The position numbers and the translations under genes are program-made. Shown one piece after another: positions 44,641 through 53,982 of a stretch of 64,000 bases of DNA. The stretch's first letter is position 1. Each line of letters starts with the position of its first letter. Source of the DNA: Brachycybe producta (lineage: Eukaryota > Arthropoda > Diplopoda > Playtdesmida > Andrognathidae); contig JAUPFP010000004.1 of the NCBI GenBank assembly GCA_036925085.1, positions 8,778,938 through 8,842,937 on the forward strand, written 5' to 3'. The notes under the pieces were generated by a model. The model was not told the DNA's origin. It saw only the letters and a list, made by a program, of their open reading frames with translations, and did no database searches.

Positions 44641-45520
44641 CACAGTGGACTGGTGGGGCTATCAACATCAAAAAATTAACATCGCCATCGAAGAATGGGA
44701 GATAGAAGTGATGTTGTTAAACTTCGGTTTGGCACCAGGAATATAGGAAGCTTGACACGAAATTCTAGAGAGTTAGCTGGGGTGCTTTGGGTTAGTAGGG
44801 TAAATGTTGCATGTTTGCAGGAGTCAAGATGGAAGATAAACCCAGGGACAAAGAAAATGGGCATAAACTAATTTACACAGGTAGCAAGGATGGTAGAACT
44901 GGAGTGGGAATTGTCTTAGATCAGGAACTTCGCAATAGTGTGGTAAAGGTTAGGTGAATCAACATTAGGTTAATAATGGTAAAAGTAGTTTCGAAAGGCA
45001 AAACTTTAACAGTGGTCAGTGCATATAACCAAAAGATTATATAGCACCACTAAAGGTAATTCTGGGAGCAATTTGATGGCCTGGTGGGAGGACTGAGGAT
45101 GAATGGGTCATAATCAGCGGGGAATTTAATGGGCCTGATGGTAGAGATGTAAAAGCATATGAGAAGGTATATGGGGGCTGGGGTAATGGGGAGAAAAATA
45201 CTAAAGGTGAGAAAATACTTACTGTATAACAGCCATACATGGTTACATTTAAGAGTGGCACAGGAAAGTCTCACATAGATTTATTTATGATTAGAAGCAA
45301 AGATAGAAGAGTGCAATTATCGTAAGGTAGTTTCCAGTGAAAATCTAGCAGGACCACAGAGATTAGTAGTATTAGACCTAAAAATTAGGACTGCAAAAAA
45401 GGTTGCAAGATGTAAAGGAGAGACAGCAATTAGGTGGTAGGCATTATCAGACAGAGTAGAAAAGTTTAAGAAAGCCAGACAGTACAGGGTGAGATCTAGA
45501 TAGCAATACACAGGAGCTGT
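44640..45520 (+). mobile_element. RTE-like LINE endonuclease fragment
   Basis: Broken plus-strand frames resemble the craniofacial-development-protein-2-like endonuclease of RTE-type LINEs. They read RFGTRNIGSLTRNSREL, VNVACLQESRWK, DGRTGVGIVLDQELRNSVVK and TLTVVSAYNQK, then the ISGEFNGPDGRDVKAYEKVY block and, later, SHIDLFMIRSKDRR. Several frame changes and stops make it inactive. The reverse transcriptase part is absent. Confidence 0.75.
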
Positions 45521-45599
45521 GGATGAGGGCTACACAACTCGAGGATTGCAGATTTATTGAGATTATCCAGACCACAAATCAGTTGCAGTAATCAGAGTC

Positions 45600-46010
45600 C
45601 AAGTTTCTCACTGTTTCTCAAAAGTACAAGTCTTGTAAAAAAAAGTAAATTCACTTGTAGAATTATAACTTTTTACAAGTCTGTGTTTCTGGAAACTACA
45701 CTTGTAAAATACAAGTTACAAGTCAAAAGTTACTTTCAACAAGTCATTATTTATAACATTCTTAAAACATAACTAATAATTAGGTTATTTAGATGTATAT
45801 TGAAATGCCAATGTTAGTACGGCACAATGACGATGACTTGTAAAAGAAAAGGTTGCACTTGTAAAAAAATGGACATATGTAAAAAAAATTCCACACTTTC
45901 TAAAACTTGGGAATCTTTTGAGAAACAGAATTTACAAGCTCTTGTGAAAAATGTACTTGCAGCTTGTAACTTGTAAACTTGTAGAATTGTATTTTTGAGT
46001 AACAGGGGCC
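45600..46010. repeat. ACTTGTA-rich self-complementary repeat
   Basis: TGTTTCTCAAAAGTACAAGT at the left is loosely mirrored by TGTATTTTTGAGTAACAGG at the right, with many ACAAGT/ACTTGT words between. Probably a degenerate MITE; boundaries uncertain. Confidence 0.45.
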
Positions 46011-46068
46011 AGGAGTAGCGACTCCATGTTTTAGTCTTCAGCCAACTTCAGACCTTAATAATATGCAG

Positions 46069-46744
46069 TGTAACAGCCAGTAACTTGTGATCCTGCCAAA
46101 ACTATAGCCTGGGGGGTAAACAACTCATACCTGCCCCTCCCTCCCTCTCTGACTCATACTCGAGTGACGGATTGATACTCTTAGGACCATGGTCGCTTGG
46201 ACCTGGTTACACCTCGTAGGTGTACACAGGTCCAAGGTATAAAAAGACCATGTTCCTCTTTGTTCTTCGTTCACTCTTTTGCCCTGTCTTTGTACTACGT
46301 AGATTAATTATCCGTATCACATCATGAGCCCGTGGACGCACCTTTAATCAATAACTATTCATTCTTGTAATGTCACTGTTTCTATACAAGAGTGAATAAG
46401 TGTTTGCAATATGAAACTGTGTTGTCTACTGTTTGGAAACTACTCCTTCTCTGGACAGGCCAGAGACACCATAATGCAAGGAGGCATAGAGATCCTGAGG
46501 AGCAACAACATCTTCCAAATAAGAAGGAAGATGCACATTAATGGCGGCCAGAAGAGATGGTCACCATCCTTCTGAGCAGATTACACCCCTACGCAGAAAG
46601 ATGACTACAATCCATCGCCATCCGACTACTTCTATGGCTCGAATCGTCTCCGTGCGGCCACCGCGCGATCAAGAGAAGAGACGAGCTATAGAAAAAGAGC
46701 GTAATAAATTGTCAAATATTCATGAGGTCGCCATAAAGCTCACA
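46069..46744 (+). mobile_element. Solo LTR, family D, GCAG target duplication
   Basis: It starts TGTAACAGCCAGTAAC and ends GTCGCCATAAAGCTCACA, with GCAG at 46065-46068 and 46745-46748. TATAAAAAG is at 46238. Its sister LTR is at 55527-56190 on the minus strand. Confidence 0.85.
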
Positions 46745-46844
46745 GCAGCTTGGTGCATGTGTGACATAACTAACACTGCCCAGATGATGACAAACAAGTT
46801 TAATGTCAACGAATCGAGATTATAAACAGTTAAGGTGGCTGAAT

Positions 46845-46854
46845 ATATATATAT

Positions 46855-46945
<91 letters not shown>
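46845..46945. repeat. TA dinucleotide microsatellite
   Basis: About 45 TA repeats followed by a C-run. YIYI-type frames on both strands are artefacts. Confidence 0.95.
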
Positions 46946-46948
<3 letters not shown>

Positions 46949-47275
46949 TTGTATTTGCCCCCCCCCCGGAGATAGCGACACAGCATTAGCTACAGTGTAT
47001 ATGCTCTATATAAGAGGTCTCCTCAACCACCCGACATGATGCGAAAAATAGTTTTTCATGAAATGTTAGTGAAAAAAGATATAGCTCTTCTACCATTCTA
47101 GTTTAGAAAATAATTTCATTTTTTTTGGTAATGGTGTTTCTAGAAAACGTTCGCTTGATGTTTTTATGACCAAATACTCCAAAAACATCTATGAAGTGAC
47201 TGGTGTGGCGCTATCCCCCGGGGAGGCAAAAATAAAATATGTATTCAACCTCATTAACATGTTGAGATTTATAAC

Positions 47276-47788
47276 TAGTGTTGAGGAAAATACTTTTAAA
47301 AAGCATTTTAAATAAAACACAAGTCAAAATACAAAATACTTTCAAAAAAATATTTAAAATAATAAAATATTTACTTCATATTATATGTCTTCAGGAGTAA
47401 TAACTGTTGAAAGCATTTGTCACTTAATCTAGTCCTTCTTGGAATTGATGTTAAAGCTGCATTTGAGAACAGATTTTCAACAGGAGCCGATGAAGGTAAA
47501 GTGAGTTGCATTCAACTTCACGAAGGTAGCCTTGATGCTTGGAAACTGGTGCAATTTGTGCAATTTGCATGTATAACGTTCGTTTTTCTTCAATGTAACA
47601 AAGGCATACCAACTTAACTTTTTCAAAGTTTTGCCAAAGTAAACAATTACATAGTATTTTGTAGTAATTAAAATACTAAAATACTATAAATAAAAAGTAA
47701 TTTAAAATACAAATACATTATTTACTGGATGTATTTGAAATACAAATACTAAATACAAATGAAGTATTTAAAATATTCCCCAATACTG
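47276..47788 (-). mobile_element. hAT element remnant with exact 8-bp target duplication
   Basis: The left end TAGTGTTGAGGAAAATAC and the inverted right end CAGTATTGGGGAATATTTTA are flanked by TTTATAAC on both sides (47268-47275 and 47789-47796). On the minus strand about 47610-47390 reads TLKKNERYTCKLHKLHQF, FPSIKATFVKLNAT and, after a frameshift, SAPVENLFSNAALTSIPRR, then RLSDKCFQQLLLLK. This is the hAT C-terminal dimerisation region. The catalytic core is deleted. Confidence 0.8.
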
Positions 47789-47799
47789 TTTATAACTCA

Positions 47800-48660
47800 C
47801 ATGTAGAACAGTGTCGTAAAAACACTGGTTATAAAAGTATGTACAAAGTTCGAATGATCTAAGTGAAATGTATCGTTTTTAATTCCTTTAATTGTTTTTT
47901 TTTCTAAATAGGACAAATCAAATCTGCAGAGTCCATAATAATATTATACTACATCGCTTAAGAAAGATTATGTTCCATAGCATTATATCTAGTGTGTTAA
48001 AGAATGCCTTCCTTTAAGCATTCTCCGCATTATCACCTGTCTTCCTCCAGGAGTTGACAACCGTGCCTTCCAACCGTGTCTTCTGATGCGCCTCACTTCG
48101 CTCGGCCTCGGAAAGAAGACTCTTACGATAGTTCTCACCAGCTGATTCGCTGTTTCATTATTTGGCACCAACAGCGAAGAATTCTTTTTTCCAAAAGTGC
48201 CATTCCAATTGTTTACAGAATGATGAAAAGATCTGAAATCAGGTTTTAAAAAATGCTTCGTTTGTCACATAAGGGTCGATACACGCTATACAGTAAAGAC
48301 AGGGTTTGGTCAACTGTGGTGAAATATCGCACTAAAGATTCTCAGTTGAAATCCTACGTATTTAGAAAGTCTGCCTTCACACTGGCGACCACGCTCAAGT
48401 TATGGTTTTCCGTAAAAAAATTGGAACGAACTGTGCCTAGACTGTATTTTAATAAAATAATGTGATTCGGCCCTAAATGTCATTATAAGCCTATAACTTT
48501 AAAAAAGTGAAACAATCGGCCAGGTGAAAAGCCCTGGTTTAAGTTCGATAGCAATTTTTTTCTCTTTGTGAACAAAAAACTTGAAGTGGTATTACAAAAC
48601 AACAACTGCTTTGGCCTTGTGAGATCACGTTTTCTTCCTTTCTGATATCTTTCAGTCAAG
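47800..48660. other. No recognised feature
   Basis: AT-rich sequence. The frames at 47989-48171 (-) and 48253-48465 (+) have no domain. Confidence 0.4.
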
Positions 48661-48670
48661 GCCAATTGTT

Positions 48671-48778
48671 GTAAGCCACATATACTTGACCAGTCCAATA
48701 TGGAATTTCTATTTTCTTAGCAAAAAATTAAGAAAAAAAATTCCATATTGAATTGGTCAAGTATATGTGGCTTACGGC
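48671..48778. repeat. Long hairpin
   Basis: GTAAGCCACATATACTTGAC then CAGTCCAATATGGAATTT is mirrored by AAATTCCATATTGAATTGGT then CAAGTATATGTGGCTTAC, around an AGCAAAAAATTAAG loop. Arms are about 40 bases. Confidence 0.8.
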
Positions 48779-48889
48779 ATTTCTTAAACCAATTTGCGAA
48801 ATCAATTGGCCTTGACAGAATGATATCAGAATGGACTTCACAACACACATCCCTCTTGTCCCGTCACTCTTTTAAGCTATAGAGTTTCC

Positions 48890-49060
48890 TCAGATAGCGG
48901 CCGTAATATCACAGTAAATGACAACATAAAAAACCTTTTCATAGTTGCAAATGAATGTGGTTTTCTTGACACCACCACTCTCGAGAAAACCACATATATT
49001 TACATCTATGAAAACGTGCTTTGTGATGTCATTTACAGTGATATTACGGCCGCTATACTA
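48890..49060. repeat. Foldback element 1 of an adjacent pair
   Basis: AGCGGCCGTAATATCACAGT is mirrored by ACAGTGATATTACGGCCGCT. Inside, GAATGTGGTTTTCTTG is mirrored by CTCGAGAAAACCACAT. Confidence 0.75.
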
Positions 49061-49105
49061 CGATAGATCTACTGAGCACTATCTTAGGAAACCCAAGCTT
49101 AAGAT

Positions 49106-49297
49106 AGCAGTACCGTAAAATAGTGGTCGTAATATGATGGTAAATGACGACTCAAAAAAAACGTTTTCATAGATGTAAATGGATGTGGTTTTCTCGAAAG
49201 TTTTGGTGCTTATCGCTCTCGAGAAAACCATATCCATATACAGTACATAAATGAAAACAATTTGTTGTGAGGTCACCTGCCGCCATATTATAGTACC
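49106..49297. repeat. Foldback element 2 of an adjacent pair
   Basis: A diverged relative: GTGGTCGTAATATGATGG against CCGCCATATTATAGTACC, and GATGTGGTTTTCTCGA against TCTCGAGAAAACCATATCC. Flanked by ATCTTAGGAA words on both sides (49082 and 49302), a possible direct duplication. Confidence 0.65.
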
Positions 49298-49337
49298 CCT
49301 ATCTTAGGAAGCCATAGTTTTTTTTACTCGTTTTTAT

Positions 49338-49475
49338 TTAACTTCATAATTTGTTTGTTTGTCCACTGCCACCTTCTGATATATTCGAAAGAAATTCACA
49401 CTGCAAGGGATTGAACCCATGACGAACATTACCACGGGCTGAGACACTAACCACTACACCAACAAGACAAGAACA
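49338..49475 (-). mobile_element. tRNA-derived SINE, minus-strand copy
   Basis: The complement of 2360-2500: box B as GGGATTGAACCC at 49407-49418 and the box A complement ACACTAACCACTACACCAAC near 49450. The body ends in TTTGTTTGTTTGTCCACTGC. Confidence 0.8.
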
Positions 49476-49699
49476 GATTATTTTTTTTTTTACGAGTATC
49501 GTAAAAAAATGTTTTTTGTTTAATTTTCTTGTTACATTTTCCATCAACTAAGGGTGCATTTGAGAATGAGAAAAAAGCACAGCTTGATTTGTGGACATTT
49601 CAGGAAGCATCAGCTCAGGAAGCATTTGAGACTGTCAGTAATTATGTTTCCTAATAAATACAATGACTGTGGTAGAATGACAAAAGAAACAATCAAAAT

Positions 49700-49872
49700 T
49701 AGAGGTGGGACGCATCCTAAATTTTCTCGAATCCGAATCCTAAAAGGTTCTCGAATCTCCGGAATCTCCCATGTTATTCATTAAGAAGATACAAATAAAT
49801 CAAATAATATTAAATATTAAATTATTAATAATAAAAAATACAAGTGTGGCACTCAGGGTCGCCACTAGGCAG
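49700..49872 (-). repeat. GAATCC/GGATTC repeat family, copy 3 (partial, reversed)
   Basis: Reads CGAATCCGAATCCTAAAAGG, then TTCATTAAGAAGATACAAAT and GGCACTCAGGGTCGCCACTA, the inverse of 5135-5300. Confidence 0.7.
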
Positions 49873-50747
49873 GGCCGTGCCGTGCTATGATACAGAGGCG
49901 GCCGCATCAGGCAGCACCATAAGAGGGCAGCATAAGCAGCGAAATCAAAATACAATTTGAAACATTCAATTATTAAAAATCTTTACACAACACTTTTCTA
50001 TATTGGTCTATGTTATTCTGATATTGATGTATACGATTTATTATTTATCGCACACGTCTGCCTAAGCGCTTTCGGTACCCATTGATTTCGGTTTCTGGTG
50101 CAGGTGCATCGTTGGTGAGCGCTCAACGAAAGACTTTTGATCTGACAGCGTGAAGCTATTATTTTTGTTTGTAATATACCGCGCGGCCGCTCCTAAAAGC
50201 TGAGGCGGCAATTATCCCAAAAGATGTCCAAGCTAACTCGAATCAATGAGTCACCACTTGCCTGTCAATGTACATGATTAGACTCCTACAATGATTCTAC
50301 AAGTGCAACATATGCTGACATTCTCGAAGGCATATTGGCTATTGGAAAGAGCACGAAACCATCTAAAGTTGAAAACTATTTACTAACCCAGTGTAGTTTC
50401 ACATAAATCTTCTGTAAATTACCTGGCAACTGGCTTTCTGACAACATTGTTAACTGCGAACATTAGACGAGACAGCATTCCGCATGTTGCTGCCAAGTGA
50501 GTCATATCTGAAAAAATAAGAATTTTCGAATTATCGAATTATCGAATTTATATTAATCAACAACAATGGAAATCCACAAGCATAACCTGTAATAGCATAA
50601 TCTGTAACATCTAATGCACACAAGACCACGACAGAACAACATCACACAGACGAACATAGAATGTGTTAACAATTATGATAATGTCAGATATACAAAAGCT
50701 AAGGATATCAATACCAACCATTACTTCCGAAATTCTTTTTATTATTC
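49873..50747. other. Unassigned sequence
   Basis: Contains GCGGCCGC words at 49909 and 50185 and no recognised gene. Confidence 0.35.
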
Positions 50748-51449
50748 TGTGACGGACCCTTTTCCACCTTTTCCACGAGTTGATACGAGCGAGTTGGCAC
50801 TCGTATTGATAGAGTGGCTAGATCACTAATTCTACTGGCCCGGGAGGACTAGACCAATAGAATGTCTATTTTGTGTCCTCACTAGTTTCTGGCTAAAGAC
50901 TTTCACAGTCTTGAGGATCTTTAGACTCTGTATCTCTCGGACTTGCGTCCGTAAATTTGCCCTGGAAACCGCGTGAAATATACTTACTCTCTTGCATTGC
51001 AGGTTTGCACCTGATTGGAGTCGTGATGTATCAAAAAGGGTGAAGAGCTGCACTGTAATGATGAAAATTGCGTTGAAACTATTCCAACGCGAAAAGAATA
51101 ACACAAACACCACTGTTTTAGTTATAAGTAGAAAATTGGAAGTTTTATTCCAAATATAAACATACAAAAAATCGAACTGGTTTTGCGAACACAACACTTA
51201 GAAGAAAAAAATAGTAACTTGGAAAAAAAAAATTCTGTGAACCTGGCCAAAATTGGGCATGGGTTCAGTCTTTTTACAATCCTTCTCGAATTGCAAAATA
51301 CAACTCTTTTTATACCCTGAGAACCCAGAAGTCGGATTCTCAGGGCATAAACTTCTAATTGGTTAAATTGACTTTCTTGGCCCAAATAGACCAATCAACG
51401 GATCGGTCTATTTGGCCAAAATCCCTGACTCATCCCCTGTTATCACACA
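50748..51449 (-). mobile_element. Probable solo LTR, minus orientation
   Basis: Forward ends TGTGACGGACCCTTTTCC and CCCTGTTATCACA fit TG...CA. On the minus strand a GGTATAAAAAG box (near 51306) precedes GGAATAAAAC (near 51148), the order expected of an LTR promoter and poly(A) signal. The 50760-51080 part recurs inverted at 36410-36700. No target duplication seen. Confidence 0.55.
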
Positions 51450-51795
51450 TAGGTGATAACAGAGAAAACGAAAACAAAACAATTAAAAATTAATAAGTCC
51501 ACTCATGTGGAAATAAAAATGAGGGGGAAACAAAAAAGTCAAGATCAAATATAGAATCTGGGTCACTTGGTACCAAAAGTACCGAGTGGCCCAGAAGCCA
51601 GACAAGGTACAGGGTGACGTTAACTCTAAAAACGAAAGAGCGCTAAAATAAAAATAAAGCGGCGGGCCCAAACGTTTCAATTCATTTCACATGATACTAG
51701 AAAAGTATTAATAGCAAAACGATAATAGTAAGGTATCGATCAATATATAAAAGATAGTGACATGCTGTCAATATCGATGTTACTGACACTATTGA

Positions 51796-51835
51796 AACGA
51801 TCAGTCCGGGAGCAATCTTTGCATGCGGTTTTTTT
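51796..51835 (+). mobile_element. LTR family C terminal fragment
   Basis: TGAAACGATCAGTCCGGGAG copies the first 20 bases of the LTR at 22946 with two differences, and similarity then ends. Confidence 0.5.
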
Positions 51836-51943
51836 GTAGAATATAGGAGTAAATATAGGAGTAAAAAAAGAAAAAAACGACGCGCATGCGCATAATTGTC
51901 TGTGAATTTTGCTCCCGTCATTTATGATGGGTTACCCCACTAG
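51836..51943 (+). mobile_element. Helitron-like element, copy C (3' end only)
   Basis: AACGACGCGCATGCGCATAA then GCTCCCGTCATTTATGATGG and GTTACCCCACTAG, followed by T. The hairpin has one mismatch. Confidence 0.65.
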
Positions 51944-52099
51944 TACTTTAATAAACTTAAAAAATATATTTTTAGTCAGGCTCAGAATAGAAGTGGCAGA
52001 GGAATTTGCTTAGGCTCCCCGCCTAATAATATGGGGAAGATTTAGTGCCTTCGGTACGAGCAGCTTAGTTTTTGAAAAGCAGGCTCAGCCTTTATTTCA

Positions 52100-52831
52100 A
52101 CCAAAAGAAATATCAGTAATTATCAGACATTGTTACGAGAGTATGTACTGCCATAAAACATCGATTCCATAGCATTAGCTTAGTATTCCAGCAAGAAAAT
52201 GCCCCAGTTTCCTCCAACAACCTAATGAAAGAATGGTTATGGAACCAAAATATCACAACTCTAGAATGGCCGGCGTGTCCCCCGGACTTAAATCTTGTAG
52301 AAAACTTTTGGGACATCATTGTATGTGATTATTAAGCAGATTGTCATGATTATACTACAATATCAAAGCTGAAAAGTGCCATTTTAGCTGCTTCGGGACA
52401 GAATTTCTGTATATGTGTTTATAAATCTAGTTTAAAGTATGTAGAAAAGAATGTTTTAAGGTCTAAAACATCAGGACAGTCATATACCTTATAAATTTTA
52501 ATGTTACTGTTGTGTTCCGAATGTTATTTTGTCACAATAATAAATTAAAGTGAAAAGTTCATTAGTGCGTCTATAATTATGAAACGGCCATTTTCCAGTT
52601 TTTGGTTTTTTTAATTTTTACCTTTTTAAGAAAAAAAATTCTGTTTAGCACCTTGCACCCTTACGCACCCAAAAATGGGTTATATCTCGAGTTAAACTTG
52701 ATGGATTCGCCTGAAATTTTCACCATAAACAGATCATCTTTTGTTTATGGTGAAAATTTCAGGCGAATCCATCAAGTTTAACTCGAGATATAACCCATTT
52801 TTGGATGCGTCTATATATATGAAACGCACTG
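52100..52831 (+). mobile_element. Tc1-like transposon remnant
   Basis: A plus-strand frame (about 52190-52335) reads FQQENAPVSSNNLMKEW, then TLEWPACPPDLNLVENFW, the conserved C-terminal region of Tc1 transposases (family QQDNAP and SPDLNPIE motifs). The first acidic residue is E rather than D, and an early stop follows. The end reads ATATATGAAACGCACTG before TA. The inverted relatives in the array share this terminus. Confidence 0.75.
52664..52809. repeat. Near-perfect 67-bp hairpin
   Basis: Arms 52664-52730 and 52743-52809 are inverse copies with one mismatch (CGCACCC against CGCATCC), around the 12-base loop AGATCATCTTTT. It lies at the end of the Tc1 remnant. Confidence 0.9.
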
Positions 52832-52846
52832 TATATATATATATAT

Positions 52847-52943
<97 letters not shown>

Positions 52944-53040
52944 CCCAGGTGAAAAGAGTAAAAAAAGGAAAAAACGACGCGCATGCGCACAACTGCCTGT
53001 GAAGTTTGCTCCCGTCATTTATGACGGGTTACCCCACTAG
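52832..53040 (+). mobile_element. Helitron-like element, copy D, with expanded TA run
   Basis: A TA microsatellite (52832-52940) leads into ATATCCCAGG, then the internally shortened body GACGCGCATGCGCACAACTG and CCCGTCATTTATGACGGG, ending CCCCACTAG before T. Confidence 0.75.
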
Positions 53041-53982
53041 TATAAACATATTTTTAAATATATTTCGTAAAACTTGGATGGAAAAAAAGTATAGCAAACG
53101 TTTTTTTAGATTTGTTTTCATAACAAGAATGGTAAAATATTATGTTAAAAGTTGTTCCATGGCAATATATTAATGACATTACATTCAAAACTATTTTTGC
53201 CTTTTTCAGACTGTCTTAAAAAGTTTATTTTTAAAGAGACCATTCATCAAAAAACTTTGCATTATCATCAACTATTGTAGTTTCTAAAACGCTGAATTTT
53301 TATTTAATACTGAAAAAGTTTGCTTGAAAAGTTTAACTTTTCTCAAAATTGTGGGCGGGGGGAATAGCCCTCCTATAGAACATAAAATAGCCACGCAGAC
53401 GCCATCTGGGAGAGCAACAACAAAATAACTATTTATAAAGCCACGTTATACTAATTAGATATTCTTTATAACTAGAACCGAAAATTGTCAACTACACCAA
53501 TTATTCCAAATGGCAAAAAATAGGCTTAGATTATAATACATTACTGTATATCTTTTCTATTATTTATTACATTTTTTATAATACTTACAAAACTAAAATA
53601 TAATTATTTATTTTCGAAAACTGTTTAATTCATTAGAAATTATATCATTGAAATTATAATTATTTATTTGTACGTTATTCCATTGGTTGGCAAGGTTCTA
53701 TGTAAAGGAATAGGCAAAAGTAGGGCCTGCCGAAAGAGGGCGCCCAAAATAACGTCATATGCGGTAGGATAAAACGATTACATATAGGCTCCAGCTTATA
53801 AGGGGCGAAGTCGGTTATCCTCCTATCTACTACCCTAGCTCAATACCTCCGACAGCGTGTTTTCCTTCCGTATTATCTAATATCTATTCTGTGGCACGTT
53901 ATTCGGTACATCGCTTCGACTGTACAAAGTGGACAATGACAACACACGGGCACATATCGTTTTAAACTTTTTTTTTAAAAAA

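Noticed and set aside
46720..47039. Tyr/Ile-repeat ORFs on both strands (also 52734-53040)
   Set aside because: Translation of TA dinucleotide runs.
51796..51943. A complete LTR of family C
   Set aside because: Only the first 20 or so bases match the LTR at 22946. The Helitron-like 3' end follows directly.
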